Shown here piece by piece: positions 1 through 5,766 of a DNA stretch of 13,406 nt. The notes under the pieces are model-generated. The model saw only the letters and a list, made by a program, of their open reading frames with translations. It was not told the origin of the DNA and made no database searches. The DNA is taken from contig CASFXO010000196.1 of the NCBI GenBank assembly GCA_949298665.1, forward strand, positions 1 through 13,406, written 5' to 3'. This stretch comes from an uncultured Lentisphaeria bacterium. Its GTDB lineage: Bacteria; Verrucomicrobiota; Lentisphaeria; Victivallales; Victivallaceae. How positions within the stretch are numbered: position 1 is the stretch's first letter; each line of letters opens with the position of its first letter. Position numbers and translations under genes: made by a program.

Positions 1-1967
1 CCCCCGTCCGCCGCCGCCGTCAACAGATCTCCGAACCCTTCCCGCAATACCCCGGGTCGTACGACACCGTCCAGTTCCCAGGAAACATTCAATTGCAGCG
101 AGGCGGAGTCCCGTTCCGCCCGGACCGTGTCGATCGCCAGCGCGTAACGCCCGGTGCGCTTGAGCCAGGTCCGGGTATGGGTGACGAAATTGCAGTCGGA
201 AACCCGGGCGCTGAAAATCGCGGTCTCCCCGACCAGCGCCGTTTTCCGCAGTTCGGCGAAACGGCGGCGCTCCGGAGCAATCAGGCCGTCGCTGCCGGAA
301 TACAACTGGTTGCGATACCCCGAAAGCAGCGGCATGCCGTTCAACGCCAGCTGCATGGTCGCCAGCACATGGCGGGGAGTGCGGCCCCCTTCGTCACGCC
401 CGTCGAACAGCATGAAATCACCGGCGCCGTTCCGCAGCGACGCCAGCGCGAAAACCGCTCCGCGATCGGCGAAATTCGGATTCTGCGCGGCGATTTCCTC
501 CGGCTCCATGAAGCTCCGCCGCCATTCTCCCGACGGCAGAGGCCCGGCCGCCGCCGCGGGCCGGAACGAACGGCCGAGACGGAAGACGCGGTCGTCCATC
601 CCGTTGCTGTCCCGCATGGCCAGGGCACTCGCCATGCCGTTCAGATGGTAAAGCTTATTGAAGAAGCTCATGCAGCTGAACGCCAGAAACGGATCATTCC
701 GGCGGCCGGAAACGAGCAGCTCCATCTGTTCGGTGAACCGTTGCAGGCGTTCCCGCGGGATCTCGTGTCGCATGCCGGACAGCAGCAGGTAGTCCAGCGT
801 CGCCTGCTGACTGGTGGACAGCCAGAAATGATTCCCCTCCTCGCCCTTCAGCCAGAAACGATGCCTCAGCGAGTCGAAAACACAGTCCGCCGCCCGGAGC
901 CCGGAGGCCCATTCCGGGCGGGGATCGTAAAGATTCAGGTAACGGCACAGCGTGTAAAGCGTCAAGGCGGAATAAGTGGTATGCCGGTCCGGCAGCGCGG
1001 GCAGGGGCGTCTGAATTCCGGTGATTTCAAGGTTGGCCTCCTTCCGGCCGAGATATTCGTACTGGCGGATGAATTCCCGATCCACCCGCGTACGGATTTC
1101 CGGAGTGAAGAAGGGATGGTCGCAGACCAGATTCCAGTAAATCACCATCAGATGGGCCAGGTAATGGTAGGATCCGGAGAGCGGGCGCTCCTTGAGTTCG
1201 ATGGATTCGCCGGTAATCTCCGGACGTTGCAGATACCGCAGCGCCTCGGCGTCCGGAAAGGCGAGCCGCAGGAATTCCTGCGCATACGCAGTATCGCCGG
1301 TCAGATAGAAAAGCGCCAGCAGTCGGCTGATGATGTTCCAGCCGAAATACCCCTGGTTGCCGTAATACCCGTTGACCTCCTGCCAGAGTGGTGCGTTATA
1401 GGCCTGCTCCACCGGCACGGCCCGGAAACGGCTCCCCGGATGCAGCTCCCACAACCACGGCAGCATGAGTTCGTCCGCCCCTCCCGGCGCCTGCCGGACG
1501 GCCGCGGCCAGGTATTCCGCCGCCTGCAGATTCCCCGCGTGGTCACTCCCCCCCGCGAAGACCAGCGCATGCGCGGCCGATTCCGGATGCGGGGCGGAAC
1601 GTACCAGCCAGCCGCCGGGCCCCGGATAATCGGCGTCGAGAATGATGAAATACCGATCATACAGCTCCGAAGTGAACCGATTGTCGTCCCTGCCGCCGAG
1701 AATCAGCAGATTGCGCGGTGTCCGCAGCAGTTCCACCGGATCGCGATCGGAGAGAACGGGCAGGTCGCGTCCGGACCGCTCCCGCACGGCGGTCCGGATC
1801 GCTTCCGCCTGAGAACGCAACGCCTCGGGTGCAACGATTGCGGCGCAGGCCTCTCCCCGGTCGATCAGGCGGCAGTCCCGGGTGCGCGGAAACGGGAAGC
1901 GGTTGTCCGCGGCCCAGGCCGCGAAGCCGACCATCAGCAAGATTCCCGTCGCAATCCATTTCCGCAT
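1..1967 (-). CDS. Secreted heparinase-like (alpha/alpha)-toroid protein, 3' end missing
   Basis: The frame is open from an ATG at 1967 to the window edge (at least 655 residues), so the C-terminus is missing. Seen: an N-terminal signal peptide (MRKWIATGILLMVGFAAWA, likely cut after residue 19) means export. Residues ~30-165 resemble the domain that precedes catalytic domains in GH20, GH67, GH84 and GH115 enzymes (AIVAPEALRSQAEAIRTAVR, then NLLILGG, then a late ALVFAGG). Residues ~170-500 are helical and aromatic-rich (QGYFGWN, SGSYHYLAHLM, HTTYSALTLYTLCRYL), as in (alpha/alpha) toroids. From ~510 on, strands with RTPRHV and THTRTWLKRTGRYALAIDTV look like the beta-sandwich of heparinase II/III and related lyases. 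A GGGGGTGG stretch at 1971-1978 serves as ribosome binding site. It is divergent from the pseudopilin gene and has its own promoter at 2022-2050. Inference: a polysaccharide lyase or hydrolase acting outside the cytoplasm. Substrate unknown; the catalytic residues could not be assigned, so the family call is tentative. Confidence 0.6.
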   Translation of the reverse strand, partial: MRKWIATGILLMVGFAAWAADNRFPFPRTRDCRLIDRGEACAAIVAPEALRSQAEAIRTAVRERSGRDLPVLSDRDPVELLRTPRNLLILGGRDDNRFTSELYDRYFIILDADYPGPGGWLVRSAPHPESAAHALVFAGGSDHAGNLQAAEYLAAAVRQAPGGADELMLPWLWELHPGSRFRAVPVEQAYNAPLWQEVNGYYGNQGYFGWNIISRLLALFYLTGDTAYAQEFLRLAFPDAEALRYLQRPEITGESIELKERPLSGSYHYLAHLMVIYWNLVCDHPFFTPEIRTRVDREFIRQYEYLGRKEANLEITGIQTPLPALPDRHTTYSALTLYTLCRYLNLYDPRPEWASGLRAADCVFDSLRHRFWLKGEEGNHFWLSTSQQATLDYLLLSGMRHEIPRERLQRFTEQMELLVSGRRNDPFLAFSCMSFFNKLYHLNGMASALAMRDSNGMDDRVFRLGRSFRPAAAAGPLPSGEWRRSFMEPEEIAAQNPNFADRGAVFALASLRNGAGDFMLFDGRDEGGRTPRHVLATMQLALNGMPLLSGYRNQLYSGSDGLIAPERRRFAELRKTALVGETAIFSARVSDCNFVTHTRTWLKRTGRYALAIDTVRAERDSASLQLNVSWELDGVVRPGVLREGFGDLLTAAADG

Positions 1968-2021
1968 AAGCCACCCCCGTTTTTGAATGATTGGTTCCGC
2001 CTGTTTCCGGCCAACAGGAAT

Positions 2022-2050
2022 ATTATAGGCAAAAAGACAATGAATTGCAA
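2022..2050 (-). promoter_or_regulatory. Sigma70-type promoter of the secreted toroid gene
   Basis: Read on the minus strand, TTGCAA (2050-2045, 4 of 6 to TTGACA) is followed by exactly 17 bases and then a perfect TATAAT (2027-2022). Transcription would begin near 2015 and give a leader of about 48 bases before the ATG at 1967. The upstream flank (2051-2110) is very AT-rich, with A and T tracts that could act as an UP element. One copy of a repeated AATAAAACCATATT motif ends up next to the -35 box. Confidence 0.72.
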
Positions 2051-2052
2051 GA

Positions 2053-2066
2053 AATAAAACCATATT
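2053..2066 (+). repeat. AATAAAACCATATT direct repeat, copy 1
   Basis: Fourteen bases identical to copy 2 at 2094-2107, offset 41 bases, close to four helical turns. The first 11 bases recur at 2275-2285. This copy abuts the -35 box of the minus-strand promoter on its upstream side, a position suited to an activator. The outer four bases on each side (AATA/TATT) are inverted; the core is not. Confidence 0.55.
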
Positions 2067-2093
2067 CACAGTAATTTTATTTTTATTTTTTAC

Positions 2094-2107
2094 AATAAAA
2101 CCATATT
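2094..2107 (+). repeat. AATAAAACCATATT direct repeat, copy 2
   Basis: An exact match to the 14 bases at 2053-2066, on the same strand and same helical face. It lies upstream of the minus-strand promoter, beyond a run of T-rich sequence. Probably a second binding site for the same protein; chance similarity within AT-rich DNA is the alternative. Confidence 0.55.
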
Positions 2108-2191
2108 TATTACCTGAACTACTTCCTGTCCCTCATCTCCCGCGATCTTTGCCGGCACCCCCCTGCATCAGCTTCAAAATAACGAAAAGGC

Positions 2192-2205
2192 GAAAAGAAT
2201 ATTTT
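2192..2205 (+). repeat. GAAAAGAATATTTT repeat, upstream copy
   Basis: This 14-base stretch matches 2244-2257 at 13 of 14 positions, 52 bases away (about five helical turns). It lies upstream of the pseudopilin -35 box. The paired placement, one copy upstream and one inside the promoter spacer, is typical of two operator sites of one regulator. The AATATT core is a palindrome. Confidence 0.5.
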
Positions 2206-2237
2206 GCTGGTTTTTTGATATTTCCTCACAGTTCGAC

Positions 2238-2266
2238 TTGACAGAAAGGAATATTTTATCTATAAT
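2238..2266 (+). promoter_or_regulatory. Perfect-consensus sigma70 promoter of the pseudopilin gene
   Basis: TTGACA (2238-2243), a spacer of exactly 17 bases, and TATAAT (2261-2266) match the sigma70 consensus at all 12 positions. Transcription would start near 2273, giving a leader of about 83 bases before the ATG at 2356. A promoter this strong normally needs repression, which fits the repeat in its spacer and the AATAAAACCAT copy at its start site. Confidence 0.85.
2244..2257 (+). repeat. GAAAGGAATATTTT repeat inside the promoter spacer
   Basis: It fills 14 of the 17 bases between the -35 and -10 boxes of the pseudopilin promoter and matches 2192-2205 at 13 of 14 positions. Binding here would exclude RNA polymerase, so a repressor site is the simplest reading. 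This is inferred from position only. Confidence 0.5.
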
Positions 2267-2274
2267 ATATCCAT

Positions 2275-2285
2275 AATAAAACCAT
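2275..2285 (+). repeat. AATAAAACCAT repeat, copy 3, at the pseudopilin start site
   Basis: The first 11 bases of the 2053 and 2094 repeats recur here, just downstream of the perfect -10 box (2261-2266), where transcription should begin. A protein bound here would block the pseudopilin promoter, while at the other two copies it would sit upstream of the divergent promoter. The right-hand TATT half is lost in this copy. Confidence 0.5.
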
Positions 2286-2355
2286 TCAATTCCGAAAGAC
2301 CGATGTCGCGAGAAACATGGCCTGAAAATCAGTTCAGAAAAGGGAGATGATCGCC

Positions 2356-3198
2356 ATGAAAAATCGTTTTCGATCCCCGTCCGCCTCCGTTGCCGCATCC
2401 CGGAAATTCACGCTGATCGAACTGCTGGTGGTGATCGCGATCATCGCCATCCTCGCCTCCATGCTGATGCCGGCCCTGAATCAGGCGCGCGCCAAAGCCA
2501 AAAGCATCGCCTGCGTCAACGTCCTCAAACAACTCGCCGGCGGTTCCCAGATGTACAGCGCGGACAACAATGACTTCATCATTCCCGGAAAACAGTACGG
2601 TCCGCGCTATTCGGCGGACGATCTGGCGCTGATCGACTGGTTCTGGCCGCTGCACAACTACACCGGTTCCCTCTGCTGGCGCACCAGCAGGAAAAACAGG
2701 GACGCCTATCCGGCCGTGCCGATGTGTCCGGCGGCGGAACTGGAACTCGGCTCCGTGGACACCGGGCTCGAAATCGGCGGCTGGGGAGCTTATTCAGGAC
2801 GCACCTATCAGATCTACGACGCCTCGGGTTATCCGATCTGGTTCAACGGCGGTTATACCCGATTTCCGTTCCTCGGCGGTTATCGCACCGAAAGCGGCTG
2901 GAATTCCTCGCCGCAGAAGCTCTCGTCCATCCGCCGCCCTTCCGTCAAGTTCGACCTGCTGGACGGTTATTACACCATGTTTTACGACAAAAGCTGGTGG
3001 GGCATCGATGCCGCAAGACGCTGCGTCTCCTGGACCCGGCACGGCAATCAACTGGCCGCCAACGTCTCCTTTCTGGACGGTCATGTCGCCAACGTCAAAG
3101 GCACCGGCGCCGACGCCCAGGCGGGCGGCGGCTACACTTTCTGGAATTATCATGTGGAACAACCGAATCGTCCGGAAAAAGTCGGCGTCGCCTACTGA
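2356..3198 (+). CDS. Pseudopilin with prepilin N-terminus and H-Xn-DG motif
   Basis: A 280-residue protein with a type IV/type II prepilin N-terminus: a basic, Ser-rich leader of 17 residues, then FTLIELLVVIAIIAILAS with the conserved Glu at mature position 5 (E22). The helix would hold it in the inner membrane until a prepilin peptidase processes it and a type II-like or pilus machine assembles it. The residue before the cut is Lys, not the usual Gly. The C-terminus has RHGNQLAANVSFLDGHV, the H-X9-DG-type motif of PVC-group pseudopilins, here spaced H229-X11-D241-G242. The middle is rich in Tyr, Trp and Gly. I chose 2356 over the ATG at 2347 because AGGGAG (2341-2346) lies 9 bases before 2356 but touches 2347. 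No other secretion or pilus genes are here. To my knowledge such genes are numerous in Lentisphaerae and often lie next to glycan genes; their exact job is unknown. Confidence 0.93.
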   Translation: MKNRFRSPSASVAASRKFTLIELLVVIAIIAILASMLMPALNQARAKAKSIACVNVLKQLAGGSQMYSADNNDFIIPGKQYGPRYSADDLALIDWFWPLHNYTGSLCWRTSRKNRDAYPAVPMCPAAELELGSVDTGLEIGGWGAYSGRTYQIYDASGYPIWFNGGYTRFPFLGGYRTESGWNSSPQKLSSIRRPSVKFDLLDGYYTMFYDKSWWGIDAARRCVSWTRHGNQLAANVSFLDGHVANVKGTGADAQAGGGYTFWNYHVEQPNRPEKVGVAY

Positions 3199-3271
3199 CG
3201 GCCACCGACCGGCACCGGTCCGCCGGTCCGGCGCCGAAAACCGGGCACATTCCCTCCCGGCGCCCTCCGTC
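3199..3271. terminator. GC-rich hairpins between convergent genes
   Basis: The 73-base gap between convergent stops contains GACCGGC (3207-3213) pairing with GCCGGTC (3222-3228) around an 8-base loop. It also contains GGCGCCG (3230-3236) pairing with CGGCGCC (3258-3264) around a 21-base loop. Neither is followed by a T-run, so a classical intrinsic terminator is not proven. Position favours a role in ending both transcripts or protecting 3' ends. Confidence 0.4.
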
Positions 3272-4285
3272 TCAGCGGAAAACAGCCTGAAGCACCTGCG
3301 ATTTCGGCGGTTCTCCGGCGGCGATCGCCGTCAGCAGGCTGCGGGCCAGAAGTTCCCCGCACCGGCGGCGGGGGGCGACCACCATGTGCCGGTCCGCCGG
3401 CAGCTGCGGCAGGTTCAAACCGTCGCAGCTGATGACGGGAATCTCCAGGTGCTGTTCCGTCAGCACCTCCATGATTTCCGTCAGCTGACTGTCGTAGGCG
3501 ACCAGCAGTGCGTCCGGCCGGATGCGCCCGAGCAGGCGCCGCAGGGCCGCCGCACCGTGGCCCAGCGGCGGGCGGGCATGTTCCACCAGCAGCGGATTGA
3601 CCTGACGGTAATGCTGCACCGCCTTCAGAAAGGCGTAGTATTTATTCAGCATGCGGATCGAGGTGAAGCTCTGGGTCATGCCGATGAAGGCAATGTCCCG
3701 GCACCCCCGCCCGTTCAGAAAATCAACCGCATCCTTCACCCCCTGCGTGAAATCAATCGAAATCTGGGCGATGTTCGGCTCGTCCACGGGATCGCCGCCG
3801 ACGATGCACGGTACGCCGGACGCGGCCATGCGCCGGAGAAACTGCGGCTCGTTGACTCCGAGAATGATCTTGCCGGCGGAACTGCAGCTGGAAAAACGCT
3901 CCAGCTTCAACATGCCGGTCTCTTCATCCGCTTCCAGCGGCGTCAGAACGGTCCGGTATCCGGCATCGGTCAGCACCTGGACCAGTCCGACCCAGATGTC
4001 GCTCCAGAACGGATGCACGAAAATCGCCGAAAACCCTTCGAAAATCACCTCGATCAGACGATCGGAAGGAACCGCGCGCGGCATGGTGCGGATCCGGGTG
4101 CCGCTCCGGCGGCGACGCTCCAGCAGGCCGGCCTCCACCAGCTGTGCCAGGGCCTTGCTCATGGTTTTGGGGTTGACCTTGAATTCGTCCGCCAGCTCCA
4201 GCGTCGTCGGAAGCTGTTCCTGATAAACGCCGCCCGCAATGCGCTGCTTCAACTCCCGCACGATGGCCGATTGCTTGTAGTCCAT
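3272..4285 (-). CDS. GntR-type winged-helix regulator with LacI-like sugar-binding domain
   Basis: A 337-residue transcription factor. Residues 1-70 form a GntR-type winged helix (LPTTLELADEFKVNPKTMSK, then LVEAGLLERRRRSGTRI), which matches the GntR DNA-binding pattern well. From ~75 on it resembles the periplasmic-binding-protein fold of LacI/GalR regulators (FVHPFWSDIWVGLVQVL, KIILGV, VPCIVGGDPVDEPNIAQISI, DIAFIG, RPDALLVAYDSQLTEIMEVL, IPVISCDG), the architecture known from AraR-type regulators. The effector is probably a sugar. The ATG at 4285 is preceded by GGAAG (4294-4290) at 4-base spacing. It is convergent with the pseudopilin and divergent from the UroD-radical SAM-GH38 operon, its most likely target along with itself. 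There is no membrane segment, so it is cytoplasmic. The effector cannot be told from sequence. Confidence 0.92.
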   Translation of the reverse strand: MDYKQSAIVRELKQRIAGGVYQEQLPTTLELADEFKVNPKTMSKALAQLVEAGLLERRRRSGTRIRTMPRAVPSDRLIEVIFEGFSAIFVHPFWSDIWVGLVQVLTDAGYRTVLTPLEADEETGMLKLERFSSCSSAGKIILGVNEPQFLRRMAASGVPCIVGGDPVDEPNIAQISIDFTQGVKDAVDFLNGRGCRDIAFIGMTQSFTSIRMLNKYYAFLKAVQHYRQVNPLLVEHARPPLGHGAAALRRLLGRIRPDALLVAYDSQLTEIMEVLTEQHLEIPVISCDGLNLPQLPADRHMVVAPRRRCGELLARSLLTAIAAGEPPKSQVLQAVFR

Positions 4286-4434
4286 AATACTTCCATGTCA
4301 GAGCGGGGCGCCCGACGCAGGACGGTTCCGCCTCCATCCGCTTCAACGATATGGGAAAGATTCGCCGGAAAAAGGGACGGAACCGCGGCTCGGAACCATG
4401 CGAAGGATTCCCGGCGCAATTCATATTCAGCGAT

Positions 4435-4462
4435 ATCTTAGCATGGGCCATGTTTTTTTCAA
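4435..4462 (-). promoter_or_regulatory. Candidate promoter of the regulator with an embedded palindrome
   Basis: On the minus strand, TTGAAA (4462-4457, 5 of 6) is followed by 16 bases and TAAGAT (4440-4435, 4 of 6). The spacer holds the odd palindrome CATGG-G-CCATG (4442-4452). A repressor bound there would shut this promoter, which suggests autoregulation. The leader would be about 145 bases long, rather long, so a closer promoter is possible. Confidence 0.42.
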
Positions 4463-4533
4463 GATTTGAAAATGGAAATCGATGACTTTTTGAAAAGAAC
4501 GGATACATTTCCGACAGGGGCCGGAAAAGAGGT

Positions 4534-4548
4534 CGGAAGGGCCTTCCG
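4534..4548. promoter_or_regulatory. Odd palindrome CGGAAGG-G-CCTTCCG
   Basis: Seven-base arms flank a single central G, about 50 bases before the UroD-like start. Its centre (4541) is 94 bases from that of the CATGG-G-CCATG palindrome (4447), close to nine helical turns, and both share a GGGCC core. It could be an operator of the divergent regulator or a short hairpin in the operon leader. Unproven. Confidence 0.4.
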
Positions 4549-4597
4549 TCGCAGACTTCGTTCCCTCCGGGACGGCAAAACATGAAAAGGAACAGAG

Positions 4598-5680
4598 ATG
4601 ACGTTGACCTTCAAACCGGATTTCGCCGAAGCGCGGAACATGTGGAATCAATTCTGGAACGGCGCCAACGAGCGTCCGCTGATCCTGGGCTGGAACAGCG
4701 ATCTGCCGCCCGACGCCCCGTCCCCCGGACGCGAACGCTACTTCCGGGCGGCGAGCGAAGCGGGCCAGACGGAAATCCTCCACGACATCGATGCGACATT
4801 TCCCCACATGGAATATGTCGGTGAAAACATTCCCTTTTTCGATGCCGACCTCGGTCCGGACCAGTTCGGCGCGATTCTCGGCGCGCCGCTGGAGTTCGAC
4901 CGGGAAATCCGCGCCACCAACTGGGTAAGGCCGGTCGTCGCCGACCTGCATGAATTCCATATCGATCCGGATGCCGTGCGTCGCAATCCCGTCTTTCAGC
5001 ACTGGCTGGCCTGGACGCGGCGGCTCGCGCGTCACGCCGCGGGGCGGTATCTGGTGGGGTCCAACGATCTGCATTCCGGGCTCGACGCCCTGAGCGCCAT
5101 TCGCGGTCCGCAGAATCTCTGTTTCGATCTCTGCGACTGTCCGGAAGAAGTCGAGCGGGTCATGACGGAAATCCGGGCCCTTTATGTGCCGGTTTTCGAA
5201 GCGCTTGCCGAGGCGGCCGGATGGACTGCCGAAACAGGGGGGATCGGCTGGATTCCGGCATGGACGCCGGGAAGATTCGCCGTGACCCAGTGTGATTTCG
5301 GCTATCTGATTTCGCCGGAGGACTTTCGCCGGTACGCGCTTCCCGCGATTGCGGAGGAGAGCGAATTTCTGACGCAGACCGCCTATCATCTGGACGGCAT
5401 CGGCAATCTGCGACACCTTCCGGCAATTCTCTCCCTGCCGCGGGTCCGGGTGATCCAGTGGGTCTCCGGCGACGGACAGAAGCCGATGTACGAATGGTTC
5501 GATGTGCTGCTCCGAATCATCGCCGCGGGAAAGATGCTGCAGATCTGCTGTCCCACGGTGGAAGCGGTCCGGTACGTCCACCGGCAGCTGAACCGTTACC
5601 GGGGCGTTTTCTACTGTATCGACGAAAAACTGACGCCGGAAAAGTTCGACGCACTGGTCGCGTTTTTCCGCGCGGAATAA
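4598..5680 (+). CDS. Uroporphyrinogen decarboxylase-like protein, substrate unknown
   Basis: A 360-residue protein without signal peptide, about the length of the UroD/methyltransferase superfamily ((beta/alpha)8 barrel). Seen: MWNQFWNGANERPLILG at the start, NWVRPVVADLHEFHIDPD (108-125), IPAWTPGRFAVTQCDFGYLI (219-238), YHLDGIGNLRHLPAIL (263-278) and RVIQWVSGDG (284-293). This is the pattern of UroD-like proteins common in Lentisphaerae, Planctomycetes and Firmicutes carbohydrate clusters, not of haem-making HemE. In corrinoid methyltransferases such as MtaA/MtbA a His-X-Cys pair binds zinc; here the corresponding place appears to read His264-Leu-Asp266. Cys317-Cys318 lie about 50 residues on. 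No corrinoid protein is encoded nearby. The start has AAGG (4587-4590), 7 bases before the ATG. It is the first gene of a likely operon with the radical SAM and GH38 genes. A methyltransferase-like role on a modified sugar is possible but is inference. Confidence 0.82.
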   Translation: MTLTFKPDFAEARNMWNQFWNGANERPLILGWNSDLPPDAPSPGRERYFRAASEAGQTEILHDIDATFPHMEYVGENIPFFDADLGPDQFGAILGAPLEFDREIRATNWVRPVVADLHEFHIDPDAVRRNPVFQHWLAWTRRLARHAAGRYLVGSNDLHSGLDALSAIRGPQNLCFDLCDCPEEVERVMTEIRALYVPVFEALAEAAGWTAETGGIGWIPAWTPGRFAVTQCDFGYLISPEDFRRYALPAIAEESEFLTQTAYHLDGIGNLRHLPAILSLPRVRVIQWVSGDGQKPMYEWFDVLLRIIAAGKMLQICCPTVEAVRYVHRQLNRYRGVFYCIDEKLTPEKFDALVAFFRAE

Positions 5681-5705
5681 GCATGAAAGGGGAAATGCCG
5701 CTCTT

Positions 5706-5766
5706 TTCCGGAAACGACGGTGCCTCCAGCCGCCTTCCGGAACAGGCGGAGCCACAGGAACCGCCT
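5706..5766 (+). promoter_or_regulatory. Tandem hairpins, the second holding the RBS of the radical SAM gene
   Basis: Two perfect hairpins follow each other between the UroD-like stop and the next gene. The first is TTCCGGAA (5706-5713) with TTCCGGAA (5735-5742), 8 pairs, loop 21. The second is AGGCGG (5744-5749) with CCGCCT (5761-5766), 6 pairs, 11-base loop. That loop contains AGGAA (5756-5760), the ribosome binding site, and the stem ends directly before the ATG at 5767. Such a structure could tune translation of the radical SAM protein relative to its neighbours. Confidence 0.55.

Larger units (their letters stand above)
1968..2355. promoter_or_regulatory. AT-rich divergent control region of 388 bases
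   Basis: No gene is visible between the divergent starts at 1967 and 2356. Base composition drops sharply from GC-rich coding DNA to AT-rich DNA, strongest at 2020-2110 and 2170-2300. The region holds two outward-facing promoters (2022-2050 minus, 2238-2266 plus), three copies of AATAAAACCAT and two copies of a GAAARGAATATTTT motif. The middle (about 2110-2170) is pyrimidine-rich and GC-richer, with no recognisable element. The arrangement suggests that the secreted toroid protein and the pseudopilin are controlled together; the binding protein is unknown. Confidence 0.7.
4286..4597. promoter_or_regulatory. Divergent control region of 312 bases
   Basis: No gene is visible between the regulator start (4285, minus) and the UroD-like start (4598, plus). 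The stretch 4430-4510 is AT-richer than its surroundings. It contains a candidate minus-strand promoter (4435-4462) and two odd palindromes (4442-4452 and 4534-4548). I could not find a convincing plus-strand promoter. Two TTGAAA boxes (4466-4471, 4490-4495) exist, but no good -10 box lies at the right distance. The 4286-4430 part is GC-rich, with nothing I recognise. Confidence 0.5.

Noticed and set aside
93..2057. Open frame of 654 codons on the plus strand
   Set aside because: It lies exactly codon-on-codon opposite the secreted toroid gene. Its protein is rich in Arg, Gln, Pro and Gly without any recognisable domain, while the minus strand gives a signal peptide, a proper RBS, a promoter and a coherent fold.
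2347..2355. Earlier ATG for the pseudopilin
   Set aside because: The Shine-Dalgarno AGGGAG touches this ATG, leaving no spacing, while it stands at a normal distance from the ATG at 2356.
4466..4518. Plus-strand promoter for the UroD-like operon from TTGAAA boxes
   Set aside because: Two TTGAAA boxes exist, but no -10-like hexamer lies 16-18 bases downstream of either, so I do not annotate it.
5458..5766. Long N-terminal extension of the radical SAM protein
   Set aside because: Up to 5680 it would overlap the UroD-like gene out of frame, and the translated residues look like a shadow. The RBS and motif position favour ATG 5767.
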